Assembly: GCF_032854445.1 (NCBI RefSeq)
Contig: NC_088295.1
Span: 91,383,805-91,447,804 of the forward strand
Direction of reading: 5' to 3'
Length of the DNA stretch: 64,000 nucleotides
Origin: Liolophura sinensis
Lineage: Eukaryota > Mollusca > Polyplacophora > Chitonida > Chitonidae
A program made the translations under genes and the position numbers. Shown here in pieces: positions 32,696-44,849 of this stretch (positions are counted from its first letter, which is position 1; every line of letters begins with the position of its first letter). Under the pieces are notes generated by a model. That model searched no databases and was not told where the DNA came from. It saw only the letters and a program-made list of their open reading frames with translations.

Positions 32696-32821
32696 AGGTG
32701 CTAATGGAGTTCCCTGCTATTTTTATTAATAACTTTCCCACGTTATCCGTTTGGCTGGTGACATCTTTTCTTTCTTAGAACGAGTCACCAGTCCGATAGA
32801 ACTGTCTGCAATAACTTCCTC

Positions 32822-32929
32822 GATCTCCTCTACGAGGTGACATCGTGCCGTCCACTCCCAACGTTTCTTGTTACTGATCTCCTCTACGAGGTGACATCGT
32901 GCCGTCCACTTCCAACGTTTCTTGTTACT
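32822..32929. repeat. 54-bp tandem duplication
   Basis: GATCTCCTCTACGAGGTGAC begins at 32822 and again at 32876; the copies differ at one base (CACTCCC/CACTTCC). Confidence 0.95.
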
Positions 32930-33089
32930 TACGACTTCTTGGGGAACGTTGATGTCATTCAGTCCTTTGTCGAATACTTCCCAGTCGTGTGGCGCCGAGT
33001 GGTGTCGAGAGGCGTCAAGTGGTACTGAGTGATGCCGAGTGGTGCCTGTGTTTGACCATGTTATTCCAAAAGTGGATCACGTTTGTATT

Positions 33090-33713
33090 TTAAATGAGTC
33101 TATCGTCATCCAGCAGTTCTCCTTGGTCATTCCAATAAGGTACGTTGTCCAGGATCATCTTTTCCTCGTTGTCGGGGACTGCCACCGCTACAGTAGAGAG
33201 TACAATTTTTGGTGGGTCGGTGAGGTTGTTGGCAATTTTTAGGACTACAAGAGGTTGGCTGTGAACGCACTCCTCTCGAAAAGTTGTGTATTTTTGAAGA
33301 GCGTGGTTGTACAATTAACGTTGTCATGATCGATCGGATGGCGATAGTCGTTGTCTTATAGCACGCATATCTTCGTCGAGACTGTTGATTATTCTGACTG
33401 TAGCGTTGACTGGAAGTCGCTGACGTAAGGAATTAACAGTCCAGGTTCTGCCAGGGCCATTATCTTAGCGTGTTCCATGGCCAAAAATGCCCGAAACGAT
33501 AAGGAGCTAATACAGATGTACCAGGGGTGCGAGAATGGCTCCCGGGAAACCACCTTCCATCAAAAGTTGATTTCGATATTTGTCTAAATTGTCGATAGCC
33601 CTGATATAGTTTTGTAATTGGTCATGACTTATACAGCGTTGTCCACACAAGTACATCTCATAGATGTCCCAGAGATAACGTAGCAGTCTATACATCACGA
33701 AGGCTGGAGACAT
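33090..33713 (-). pseudogene. Minus-strand open frames upstream of the second minor capsid fragment
   Basis: Two minus-strand frames have protein-like content. One is 33713-33507 (SHDQLQNYIRAIDNLDKYRN). The other is 33314-33090 (LVVLKIANNLTDPPKIVLST, then an acidic end GELLDDDRL). The LDKY-containing helical segment recalls LDKYQHVLQR in the plus-strand Polinton block at about 24503. This suggests the same small virion-associated gene in a second copy, upstream of the minor capsid as expected. The similarity is short and the call is tentative. Confidence 0.3.
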
Positions 33714-33996
33714 CCCGAATGAACTGATCAGTCAGGGGCATCTATAACAGCAGGAATTCCCACTGCCGCGGTGTCAGCCAAATGTCACTTGTGACAGCAG
33801 TAATTCCCACTGGTATTTGTTGTTCCTGAAAGAACAATTAGGTGTGACGATTTTTCCCTCCGGGATCCCTTGCGGTTCAAGCACACACCCTTGGAATAGA
33901 ATACAGACACGATTAGTCGAATGATAATAGATCGGTTTCGGCTATGCTATCGGATCAGCATTGACTCTCTCTTGCAGAAGATGATATCATAAGGCT

Positions 33997-34120
33997 GTTT
34001 TATTTATTTGATTGGTGTTTTGTCACCGTACTCAAGAATATTTGACTGATACCTTGGCGGTCAACATTCTGGGAGCAAACCGGCAAGAGCCCGGGGGAAA
34101 CGCGCGACCATCCACGGATT
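33997..34120 (-). mobile_element. SINE, tail-proximal half
   Basis: The plus strand shows TTTTATTTATTTGATTGGTG, CCGTACTCAAGAATATTTGA and GAGCCCGGGGGAAACGCGCG. The head is missing. Confidence 0.85.
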
Positions 34121-35484
34121 CATGTGACTGACTTATTCTATTTGATCAATGTTTAACGGAGTGTTCGCACGTTTGAATAGGTTAATTGGAGTACGTAGTT
34201 ATATTGCAGGGTTAACATTTATTCACGGCAAACATTTCTCATTTAAATTTCATGCGCTGTTATTACATGTAGTTTATCACTACTGAAAGGAGATCCCTAA
34301 CGACTTTATTTTCACACTAAATTTTCCCTAGACACAATATTGATGCTACGTTTGTCTCTAAACAGCATTTAAAGAAATATTATGTTAACTAGCTTCATTT
34401 AAAAAAGAAAAAAACACTTAAGTCCCTTCCGGGATTATGTATTGAAAAGCTCTGCAAAGCATTGCCTAATCCATGCATTGTGCCTACCCAAAGTGTGCTC
34501 TTTCCAGACTTGCATAATCAGTTTTCTGACCACAACCAGTGTACTTTAAGCCTTTTCAAAGGTAGTGTACTGGAGTTTTATTAGACCCTGGAAAAGCTTT
34601 GTATAGCATAGCGACTATGATACGATGACCGATTTTCGCTTACATACCGGTCACCGTAAACGACACAAACGCGCTCCTTTCTGATACGAATCTATGAAAT
34701 TATGGAAGTGCCCGTGGAGAATCTTGCACGGTTTCGCTGTCCGCACTGCGACAGGAACATCGATGCGGTTGGGACAGCGGATTGTGAGCTGCAGTGACGA
34801 GAACAGTCTGCCACTCCACAACAGTAAAAGTAACGATCGAGCTAATCTTTCACGTTTTAAAAAAATTAATCAGCAAAAATAAGTAAAGCTTGAATGATAT
34901 AGATTGTCGTTCAACGGACATTGTAATACACGTGACCGACATGTACAATACGTGTATATTGCCTAGTTGAATGTTGTTTTGGTATCTTGTGCCACCTCAA
35001 AAATTCCAACACAACATTCAACTCCATTTTCATAGCTGCACGAGCTTCGTTCTGGTGAATATGGTGCTTAATATTTTGTAATTATAATATATATTGTGCT
35101 CAACGATGCTCATATAAAGTAGGCTAATTATTTACGTCGACTACACTATTATTTCAGATACTTTTTATTACCAAAAAGTAACTCATGTATCTGTAACAAG
35201 ATTCACCCAAATTTCCTATTATCCCTACGTCTTGTTTTTAGATGAAGAAAACGGGGGACAATCCGATGAGCCTGGCCTCATGAATGTATTCTCACCCAGT
35301 CCAATGAAAAAATTTCCAAAGAGTTAATAAACCTTTCATTCTGTACATTAAATTCCACGTTTCGTTATTTTTATTAGTATTGTGTGTTTTATCTTTACGG
35401 ACGATGTTTGGCAGGTGAATAAGTGAGCAAGCACTAAGCCTACAATGTGATCATTTGAATGAAATAATGATCGTATATTTTGTC
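34121..35484. other. No supported gene
   Basis: AT-rich sequence right of the Polinton pieces and left of the non-LTR element. It has short frames only. Confidence 0.4.
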
Positions 35485-35512
35485 GTATGTATGTATGTAT
35501 GTATGTGAGTGA
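35485..35512 (-). repeat. (ATAC)n 3' tail of the non-LTR retrotransposon
   Basis: The plus strand shows GTATGTATGTATGTATGTATGT. Read on the element's strand this is a short tandem repeat about 160 bp after the ORF2 stop, where I-group elements end in simple repeats rather than poly-A. It probably marks the element's 3' terminus. Confidence 0.6.
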
Positions 35513-35670
35513 GTCAGTAAATGAAAGTTTTAACGTTGCTTTCAACAATATTTCAGTTTTATCGCGACAATAAAACGTCAAGTAGTCGATCTACTTCGGA
35601 TAATTCATTTACTGGTCAGTCCAAAAAGGACATCAGAAGTCATATAACAAACACAGACGGCAGTTTAAAA

Positions 35671-37299
35671 TCACAGCTTTCCTGCCATACCAATGGTAGA
35701 GAGAAAATCAAAAATAGTATCACTTTCTACAGAATTGAAAATTTCTGCAAGAGAGCTCACGTGATAAAAGGAATTTCGTGCAGGAACAAAGTCGCCACAG
35801 TCAAGCAATATGTGCTTGACTGTGAAGCATTGATCACAAACAAAGCAATCAGGAGCATCTTCTCCTTTCAACAAATACCGATGCGTAGCACATGTGTGAC
35901 CGATACGACACCTCCTCAAAATGCAAGAGCGGAGACGATGCCGTGAGAGGGAAGGTGCTGGACCAACAAACTGACTAATATCATGCAGTTTGTTGGTTGT
36001 CTGGTCATCCCATTGATCATGAAACAAGCGCTTGATATAGGAGCAAATAAGTGAACGCAAGTCCGAATATGGAACGTCAGTTCGGGTAGTAACGGAATGC
36101 AGAGCCGCCTTAGCGGCTTCATCTGCAGCAGTATTCCCTGGGATACCCATATGCCCGGGCGCCCAACAAAAGGCAATGATAAAATCTTCATTAAGTCGTT
36201 TAAACATCTCCCTGATAGACAGAATGTCTGGATGTACAGGCGAACTAGCCCGAATTGCCTGGAGGCAGGAAAGGGAGTCAGAGCAGATGAGAAATCTGCT
36301 ACCTCCGAGCTCTGGGATGGACAAAATTGCCTTGGCTTCCGCAATAAATACGGAACAGGAATTTGGAAACCGAGTTGAAATGGTTCTGGGCCCAAGGACG
36401 GCGGCAGAAGCCACGCCATCATCATCCTTGGAACCGTCAGTGAACATACGGTGATAAAATGGATACTTTGAACACATATTACTAAACTCCTGTTGGTATA
36501 CTAGAGGGTTGGAGGAAGATTTCTTCAAGGAGGAGAGCGAGGTATCAGCCTGCGGCTCTGGACATAACCACGGTGGATCTTCCTGGATGCGTATGGGGGT
36601 GATAGTATCCAGCCCAAGTCCAGCTGCTTGCACATGTTCCTGGATGCGGACACCCAGTGGAGAAAAAATGGATGGCTTCTGAGCATATAAGTCTTCAAAT
36701 TCCGGATGGAAGACACAATCAAAGGCTGGGTTCGATGGATTGGCTCTAATCTTGGTGATATACTGTAAAGATAGTTTAGTTCTTCGAAGCTCCAGGGGAG
36801 GCTCGTTTGCCGCAACATACAGACACTCCACAGGAGAGGTGCGGAAAGCACCTAAGCATAACCGTAGGGCCTGGTGATGTACAGTATTGAGTTTCTTCAA
36901 TTGAGAGCGTGGCGCACCTCCATAAACACTGCATGCATAGTCTAGCTTAGAACGAATCAGTGCTCGATAGAGCTGAAGTAGGGTTTCATGATCCCCTCCC
37001 CGTCGAGCACTAGAGACATCCTTCAAAATATCAAACGCCTTTAGGCATCTGGCTCTAAGATAATTAATGTGAGATTTAAATGTAAGGTGCTTATCGAAGA
37101 TCACCTCGAGAATTTTTACCTCCGGCACAACCTTGAAGGGGGACCCATCTAAAAATACCTTGGGGTCTTCATGGGGGAAGTACTTCCGACAAAAGTGTAC
37201 ACAGTTAGTCTTCGACTTGGATAACTTAAATCCGTTCTCCAGTGCCCAGGCATGGATTTTGTTAAGGCAAAGCTGCAGCTGTCTCTCAATAGTGTGCAT
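35671..37299 (-). pseudogene. Non-LTR retrotransposon ORF2, C-terminal part: RT thumb and RNase H
   Basis: This is a 542-codon open frame, the longest in the window. The first ~250 residues are the RT thumb/connection region (LRARCLKAFDILKDV, RALIRSKLDYACSVYG). From about residue 288 a complete type I RNase H domain follows: FTDGSK (first Asp), AEAKA (Glu), SDSLS (Asp), and WAPGHMGIPGNTAADEAAK (His and last Asp). The end holds a C/H cluster (CRIGHTCATH ... CFVCDQCFTVKHILLDC) seen in RNase-H-bearing I/Jockey-group elements. The upstream RT palm lies in another frame (37149-37895), so a frameshift separates them near 37150-37300. The first codon given is only the first ATG of the frame. Confidence 0.92.
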
Positions 37300-38188
37300 A
37301 CCTTTGCCTCGAGAGAGATACCAAGATCGTCCATAAAAAGGGACGCATTCATACTAAGAGATAAAACTCTGGCAAGTCTCTTGATCTTAATATTAAAGAG
37401 AGTAACTGATAAAATGCTGCCTTGAGGAACCCCCTGATCTTCTTCAAAGTAATCAGATAGGGTAACCCCATCCCGAACTTGGAAGTGTCGATGGTCTAAG
37501 AATTTACGAATAAAGTCAGGAAGCCGACCTCTAAGTCCAAATCCATACATACCTTTCATAATGCCATATTTCCAAGTAGTCTCATATGCCTTTTCCAGAT
37601 CAGATACGTCATGGTCACGATTAACGATACCGTTCTTAATAAAGGATTCTAGACAAACAAGATGATCAACAGTACTGCGATTCTTTCGAAATCCACATTG
37701 AATGTCGCTTATCAACTCGTTAGTCTCCAAAAACCAGACTAAGCGATCGTTAATCATCCTCTCCATAGTTTTGCATACACAACTGGTTAAGGAAATAGGA
37801 CGATAGTTATTTGGATCGGTGGAATCCTTTCCGGGCTTTCGGATGGGGACAATAATAGCGTTTGCCATGAGGCAGGAAAATTCCCGGAAATCCAAATGGT
37901 ATTAAAAATTCCAAGAAGCACCCTCAAGGAAGATTCTGGAAGGTGTCGTAAAAGTTGATAGTGGATATCATCTGTCCCTGGAGTTGAATCATGGGCCTTG
38001 CTCAGGGATGCGGATAGTTCATGTAGAGAAAATGTAGCATTGTAGGATTCTTCATTTGAGGATGTAAAATCAAGAGGACTTGCCTCGGTCCGTTCCTTGT
38101 TACGCTGAAGCTGAGGCAAGTAATTATCTGAAGCTCGAGTACGCCCAACATCGTTTAAATTGCCGGGAGATGGTCTACATCGGTACAC
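37149..38188 (-). pseudogene. Non-LTR retrotransposon ORF2, reverse transcriptase palm and fingers (frameshifted)
   Basis: Two overlapping frames (38188-37787, 37895-37149) carry the RT. Fingers: NDVGRTRAS..., then PIRKPGKDSTDPNNYRPISL. Motif A: SDLEKAYETTW, with the first Asp kept. Motif B: QGVPQGSILS. Active site: LFMDDLGIS, a variant of the usual F/Y-x-D-D. The element would copy its RNA at a nicked target. A frameshift near 37800-37890 and another at the 3' end break it. The catalytic aspartates are intact. Confidence 0.9.
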
Positions 38189-38301
38189 GCGCTCAGCACG
38201 TTTCCTGAAACGCCTAGCTCATTTACAGTCCTCCGTGAACCACGGTTTCTTAATACGGTTAATCGCACATGATTTCGGGATACATTTGGAGGCTATATCG
38301 A

Positions 38302-39150
38302 TTAGCTGATCCGAGAATCAACTAGGATAGGATCAACTGCATCAAGAAAAAGGTCGCCAGTAAGTGTTTCATCACACAGATCAGCAAAGCGGGGCCAGTC
38401 TGCTTTATCATAATTAAAGCGTGGAAGGGAGGAAGATACCGGCTCCCCAAGGGTAAGTATGGTGGGGAAGTGGTCGCTTCCGCACAGATCATCGTGGACG
38501 CTCCAGCTGAATTCCGATCTTAGCCCTGCATCAGCCAGAGCTAAATCAAGGACCGAATAAGTGCCCTTTGCATGATGAAGGTAAGTATGTGTGCCATAAT
38601 TTAAGACGCATAGAGAGTTATTAGATATAAAATCCTCCAATACAGAGCCCTTCTGGTTACGTTCAGTCACCCCAGAAAACATTGTGGGCATTAAAGTCAC
38701 CCAAAAGAAGACACGGTTTAGGTAAATGACCATATAAATTTTGCAGCTTTTATTGGTGAAGAGTAGAAGAAGGTGGTATATAAATAGAAAAGATTGTTAA
38801 TACTATACCCAGTGTGATACGCACCCCCACCCCCAGCAAGTCGGTGTTCAGTGCCAGTCTATTGTGTATTACGCCCTGCTTGATCAAAAGAGAAGAACCG
38901 CCTGATGCCTTTCCATTCTCAGACGTGGCAACAGCGTGATGAGATGCATAACCTCAACATTGATAACTAGGATCAGTCATCAGAGTTTCCTGCAAGCTAA
39001 AAGCTATAGGATTGAGGTCTTGAGCTAACATCTGGAGCTCTGCGAGGTTACACCTCAATCTTCTACAGTTTCACTGTAAGATCTTTGTAGTAGCCATTAT
39101 TAACATTTATTTGTTCTTTTTCTTTTTTCTAGACTTCTTATACATCGCTG
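38302..39150 (-). pseudogene. Non-LTR retrotransposon ORF2, AP-like endonuclease (stops and frameshifts)
   Basis: The N-terminal half (about 39110-38700) contains the catalytic SLQET (Glu), and a GDFNAHNVFWGD box is read near 38690. The frame is interrupted by a stop before that box and a one-base shift just after it. The C-terminal half (38680-38302) carries SVLDLALAD and the final GSDHFPT with the catalytic Asp-His. The fold is the exonuclease III-like nickase typical of this group. Confidence 0.85.
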
Positions 39151-39186
39151 CCCTACGCTCAGCAAAATCCTCCTGTGACAACGTTA

Positions 39187-40190
39187 TCAACTTTCTCTGC
39201 TTTTAACCTTGTTAGCTTTAGAATCGCGTCGCAATGTGCGATAATACGACCCCAGGGATGTTGAGACAGGCACCAAGACCTCACCCTTGCCATTGGTATA
39301 GGCAGGCAAGTCTTCGGGTGAATCCATTTCCGAAAGAGATTCCTCCATATTGGACTCTCCACCAGCCTTAGACATATCAGATTGCTGAGAGCTTCCCTGA
39401 GGACCAAGACAATCTGCTATATCTCTAGTGTCTAACTGTGACATTGTAGACGGGTCAGGGCTGAGCGTGCTACCCCATAATGACGGGCTCTTAACAAATG
39501 CACCTTTGGAGGGCGTCACGCCACTGGATTGCGTCTCCTTAATGCAGGATGGCGTAGTATTCGACATTTCTGACGATCTGGGGAATGAGGAGGTATTCGA
39601 GATTTGACTCATGCTGACAACCCGCTCCGAGCTATTTGACGTCTGAGATGCCTCGCAAAGGCTCTGGCGCCCAACTACTACTGGCAATTCGCTTAACTTC
39701 CTGACCTTATTTGTAGCATCAATGCGCTTATTTCGAATTTTTTGCTGGAGGACATGGAGTTGGTGACAACTTGCCACTCTCCAGCTTCCTCGTTGTCAGC
39801 AGCAGAATTGTCCAAAGTCCCCTTATTTTGTTGACTGGAAGGAACAGACTCGCCAGAAAGCCCATTTTCCATATAACCCCCATGTCCCTCACTATAATTA
39901 CCATCATCATCTCCTCGACCTTCATTGTCATCTTTATTGTCACCTTCAACGTTATAATCATTACTATCTTTATCACCATCATCATTATCATTGCAATCGT
40001 TATCGTCATTATCGCCATTGTCATTTTCATGGCTCAAAGGGCAGTCCTTTTGAAAGTAGCCTGCCTGTTTACACTTGAGGCATTTATCCTTTAAAGGACA
40101 GTGGGCCTTGAAATGTACTGTGCTATCACAGATGGGGCAGGCACGGACCTGACCTCTGTACCACAAAGGAATTCTAAAATTCTAAAAAGC
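39187..40190 (-). pseudogene. Non-LTR retrotransposon ORF1, zinc-knuckle nucleic-acid-binding protein
   Basis: The 5' end is at about 40190, where the protein begins in mid-sequence (RIPLWYRGQVRACPIC) after a stop, so the element is 5'-truncated within ORF1. The first CCHC knuckle is intact (CPIC-DSTV-H-FKAH-C). The second (CLKC-KQAG-Y-FQKD-C) has tyrosine in place of histidine. A long Asp/Asn-rich low-complexity linker (about 40040-39900) and a Ser-rich C-terminal part (39777-39187) follow. The last two frames overlap with a shift near 39700-39770. ORF1 proteins of this kind coat the element's RNA. Confidence 0.82.
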
Positions 40191-43100
40191 CTAAACAGTT
40201 CTACGTGCATGACACAGGCTCCAAAGGTCAAGCTTTTCTAGTGCTGGCAGCGGTGTAAAATGTCAGGAATATTACTGAATAGAGGGATAGTCCTCACATG
40301 TGTTGGTTCTACGCATGCGTGGTAACTGTTTTGTTATACGCCAGCCCCCAACCATACAACTGTATTTTACAATGATACAGTGCTTGATATGTATACCTGA
40401 AACTCAAAATTATGCAAACATCAAAACATCGTTTTTTGACATTGATATCCATTACGACATTGGTCTTCTACTGGACAAGAGAGGGCATCTCACGGACCCC
40501 AATGCGTGAAATGATAAGGTTTTCCGGAATCACGGAAACAATCTAGATACGTAGAGGAAACTGTGACGTCCTATTTCCGACAGGTTTCCGTGAACAACGG
40601 AAGCTTAATACGGTGTTTATATTAGGTTTCTGGTACGCGGAAATTTGATGATGGTATATGATTTGTTTCCGTAGATTGGAAATCGAACAGGCGTTTATGT
40701 TGCGTTTCCGTCGCCAGATACTTACAGGGAATAAGTGAATTTTCTATATCTCTGAATAACGTGTTACAAATGTGAACCTAGGTGTCTCAGAACGGTTTAC
40801 ATTGCTCCCAGCGGATGTCGTATCTGGCTCATACGTTTTATACATGTATATCATGCATCTAGCTAGTTTAATGAACACGAAAAGTGAACACGCCTGATCA
40901 CAACCGCAAGAGGTCACCATAACATGGATATTTTTTGTGCAATAAATATGAAAGTGAAACAAGTCACTCCGGAACAATTTACTTTCTCTCGAACCTGATA
41001 ACTTTATTGTAACACCTTTCTAAGTATATGCATATGTTGAGTGCCTGAGATAATTTGTCACTGTAAGATCTTATCAAAGCAAATGCGTCCCAGCACAGCT
41101 TTCGCAGTGGACTGGCTTAGTGTAAAGTGTTAGACAACTGCTGCAAGGTCCTCACACGAAAGTTACACTGTAGCTGTAAGCTGATACTGGGAAGAGCGAC
41201 AACTATGATTAGTATCATTTCTCTGTGCGTCCCTTGTGCGTTTGTACTCCCGAACAGCACTGCTGCGATATCCACTTATTTCGGCAATGGCTTATTCATC
41301 AACATCTTGCAAATACAATCGCCTCGTAGCTGTTGCCCTCGGCGAGTAGTTGGCGCGATGCCCACGTATTCCAGCTCCTTTACAAAATCTGTCGACGGTT
41401 TCCGCCCTGTAAGGAGAAGTTCAAGCCGAAAAGATACAACAAAGTATCTATCAGTTGTGAAGGACTGGAACCTCCTACACTTTCTGCCACAAGATCTCCT
41501 CTTCATCTAAAGAGATGGTTACTGCCTTACGATTAAGTCCAAGAATTCCTTACCTGGTGCGTACTGTTATAACGTTGTCCAGTGTGTGTTGTATTTGCAA
41601 GAATTAAATATCCTTGAGTAGTTTGTACAGTTGACTGTGTGTCTCTAAATGCAGTTTTAAACTCGCAACTAATTCGTACGATGTAGCTTCAGGATATTTT
41701 TCTCACTGTGCTTTCTTCACCTGGCAAAAGAAACGAGCAATGGAGTAGTAAGGCTCATACTTTGTCATTACTTCAAGGTTAGGTTTTATAGCTCTTATAG
41801 TCGAATCCATGAAAGCAATTGCATGCGCTGGGTTTGTCAGGCACAAAACACCTCCACCCGCCGCCCACCTACTCACTTCGCGGAATTTGCTACATTGAAA
41901 ACCAAAAAAAAAAAGCAAACGCTAGGTTCTAATGTAAGAATGCATGAACACACCTGATGCTTAAATTTTACTAAAGTAGTCGTGTGCATCAGGAAATTCC
42001 TTTACTTATGGTGTTTTATTTTACTTATGGTGTTTATGGTGATAACTGTGGCAGGAAACCCGATTTCATATTAAGGAACGCAGCTTACTGTATACATCTA
42101 TCATTTAACACAAGAGTAGGTGTAAACTATTTCAGTTCCATTTATCTAAATAGTTATGGAAAATGTGCTCGGGGCAAATGGAAGAATATTCGGAATCACA
42201 CTGGTCGTTTCTAAACTTGATTTGTGTCAGAAAACTTTCCTCCATGTCCATATTAGTCAAGTTTATACTCCATATACTTCGTCTCGGTTGAACTCGTTTC
42301 TCTCGACAGAGTCACGTCAAGAGGTCCCATACTTTTGCGTGGGGCTTTATAAAGAGCTGCGCGTTTACACATCAATTTTAAACTCTTCCTGTACTTCACA
42401 CAAAGCAGTTTAAGAAGCACTGCATGTGTGCACATCAATGTCTCTGATCACAACCTCTACATGTTAACAGTCCTTTCACATATTAGTGAAGGAAGTGTGG
42501 CCAAGATGCCCCCCACATCCACCCTACTAAGAGCACAAAGGAACAAAAACTGTGTAGTCTTGAAAAATAATCCACTGCAGGTGACAATCGTTAGAGTGGG
42601 ATAAAAAAACTTACAACTATTGACTGGTTGATAATAATCCTCCGCGCTTCGAGCCTCGTGGATTATTATCAACGAATCAAACAGTTACTCATGTTTTATC
42701 CACTGTATGTATATACAGGTGCATGCGCCTGTATGGGCACAGACAGGTACAAACAGTGGTGCACATGTTATACACAAAGGTGAGCAGAGGACTATGTGTA
42801 CTCACAGCAGGTAATCCCCTTGAGTAAGTTAATCTCGCTAATCACTGGAAACTAAGATAACAGGGCTGCTTCATAACATGTTATACGTTTTGTCAGATAT
42901 ATAATTTGTATATTGTTTAACCAACAGGAAAGATAAGAAAACGGAGAATGAAAGAGTGAAATAAAAATAAACGATTAAATCACGCTCCTGGTGGCAAGTG
43001 TTTAATGATTTGCTGAGCAATGCGTCAAATGTAGTAGAGCAACTCTGTTATCCTACAAAAATGTGCTTTAAACACTGGTATCTCAGAAAGTACTTATCTG

Positions 43101-44369
43101 GCATGCAGAAGCTCTGACCTTACAATGAACGTTTATTTTACGTAAAATGTAGCTTTGAACTATCGAGTTGCATTGTTATATATTTGAGAAGGATGGCTTT
43201 TGTTTCTGTACAGTTTTGATATTCGTGCTTTCTTGGACATTTTAGGTCAAGCCATGTCGGATTTACAAACTTTCTTTGTTTGACCAAATTTTTGGCACTA
43301 GTAGCAACGTCTAGGCGCTTCATAGAAAGGCTTTACAATAATGTTGTGCAGGGACCGATGAACTGTTTTGGTAATTTTAATCCTTTAACGACAAGCATTA
43401 TACTTGTTATTAGTGTATTATCCTTACTAAGGCGTTTTGCATACAGGACATGGTTTATGGCTTATTTCATTCAGAGCCATCAGGTCAGGAGCCCACTTAC
43501 AGGTCTGATAACAGGGATACATATAGAGTAAACAGAAGCGCATAATACACATATGTATACATTTTTGTACAAAGATAGTGTAAACACAGGTAAACATATG
43601 ATGTAATTCTTGGTACAGAAACGTTATAAGTCTACGTTTAAACATAAATGAATATATAAAACTATTCTTGTTGAAATTTCTTTAACAAATAAAAAAATTT
43701 AAAATTAAAAAAAAAATAAGAATAAAGACATTTTGATCTTTCAGCTTATTCATAAAATCTTCCATTTGGTATTTAGGTCAGTGCCATATATTACACCTTT
43801 ATATTGTGTTCTACGAGGTGTATAAGGTTTAATATTTACTGGTTTGTCTGCTAGAAGGTCAAACTGTAGAAGTTTCTGGAACTGCGTTTCGGATCTGCAA
43901 CGGATTTTAAGATCATTTGTTCAGTTTCTGTTTAGGGAATTGGGTAGCCCTCATATTGACTAAACTGTGAATAATTGCTATAAAGCTAGCAATGTTTGTA
44001 GGAGGGGTTTGGCGAAACGATTCGGTGGCCCGTTCATTTCAGGTATATTAGTCGCCTTTTGCTGCCTTTCTTTCTTAGCTGCTTGTAAGAAGCTCAGTAC
44101 AGTTCAGTTACACAGGAGCCGCCCAGAACAGCAAAACCCTCCCGTTGTTGTTGCACTCAGTATCTCAGTATCTGCTCAGTCTCAAACACGTGGCAATACA
44201 GCTCTGGCAACTCTACTTAAAACATGAAGTGATTGGTGTCATCACATAGAGGCGAGGATTAAGGGATTACAATGAAAAAAGAACAATGGACGTGAGTACA
44301 GGATCAGTAGGTGGCTCGCCCTGTCACTTCTTAGATTAGTTCACAGTAGGCGGTGAGGGTTTGAAGGCC
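40191..44369. other. No supported gene; low-information stretch
   Basis: Short frames on both strands show no domain. Notable composition: a cluster of GGAAAC/GTTTCC-type motifs at 40515-40710, an A-rich run at 41905-41915 and an A/T-rich run at 43690-43725. The open frame at 41127-41510 and its opposite-strand frame are not recognised. Confidence 0.4.
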
Positions 44370-44701
44370 AGGGTGACGGTTGATCTGTGGATTTAATCTT
44401 TGAATGTGAATAGCTTCCATAGCGTCTTGCTATGGTATTGATGATGTTCGTCTCCAGTGTCATGACGTCTGACCAGTCAAATTATGTGTTGGGGATTAGA
44501 TTTGATGTGGTCGGAGATGGAAATCTTACTGACTTCTGATCTTCTTTTGTTCTGTGCAGTAATGGTCGGGAAACAAACAGTCTTCTTTGCTATATTTTTC
44601 TTTGATTTGCCTTTGTCTTGATTACTGCTGTGAAACCTATCAGTGTCCATGGAAGATTTCTGCAGGGAGTGGCCCTTGTACATCCGTCGGCGTCTGCGCA
44701 C
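44360..44701 (-). pseudogene. GIY-YIG / Penelope-like retroelement C-terminal remnant
   Basis: The minus-strand frame 44701-44477 reads a basic region (MRRRRRMYKGHSLQ, QNKRRSEVSK) ending in SISDHIKSNPQHI. About 60 bp later another frame reads MEAIHIQRLNPQINRHPGL. The spacing and the D-H-x(n) ... E-A-I-x-I ... N-R pattern resemble the end of GIY-YIG endonuclease modules attached to Penelope-like reverse transcriptases. At least one frameshift lies between them. It is a short relic, and the family call is tentative. Confidence 0.42.
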
Positions 44702-44849
44702 TCTCAGAATCTCTATCTTCCTCGTCTGTTAATAAACTCTACCTTCATTTTATGATTATCTACAGGACCTTCGTGCAGTACCTTCCAGTTTAAGATTAAA
44801 AAAATAGATCTCTGATATATTGCACTATAATGATTTAAAGCTCCAGTCC

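Noticed and set aside
35521-36454. Several plus-strand frames of 90-140 codons
   Set aside because: They are antisense to the non-LTR RNase H region, whose minus-strand frame carries complete catalytic motifs.
39771-40094. Plus-strand Ile/Thr-rich frame resembling a membrane protein
   Set aside because: Antisense of the Asp/Asn-rich linker of ORF1; GAY codons read backwards give ATC and similar codons.
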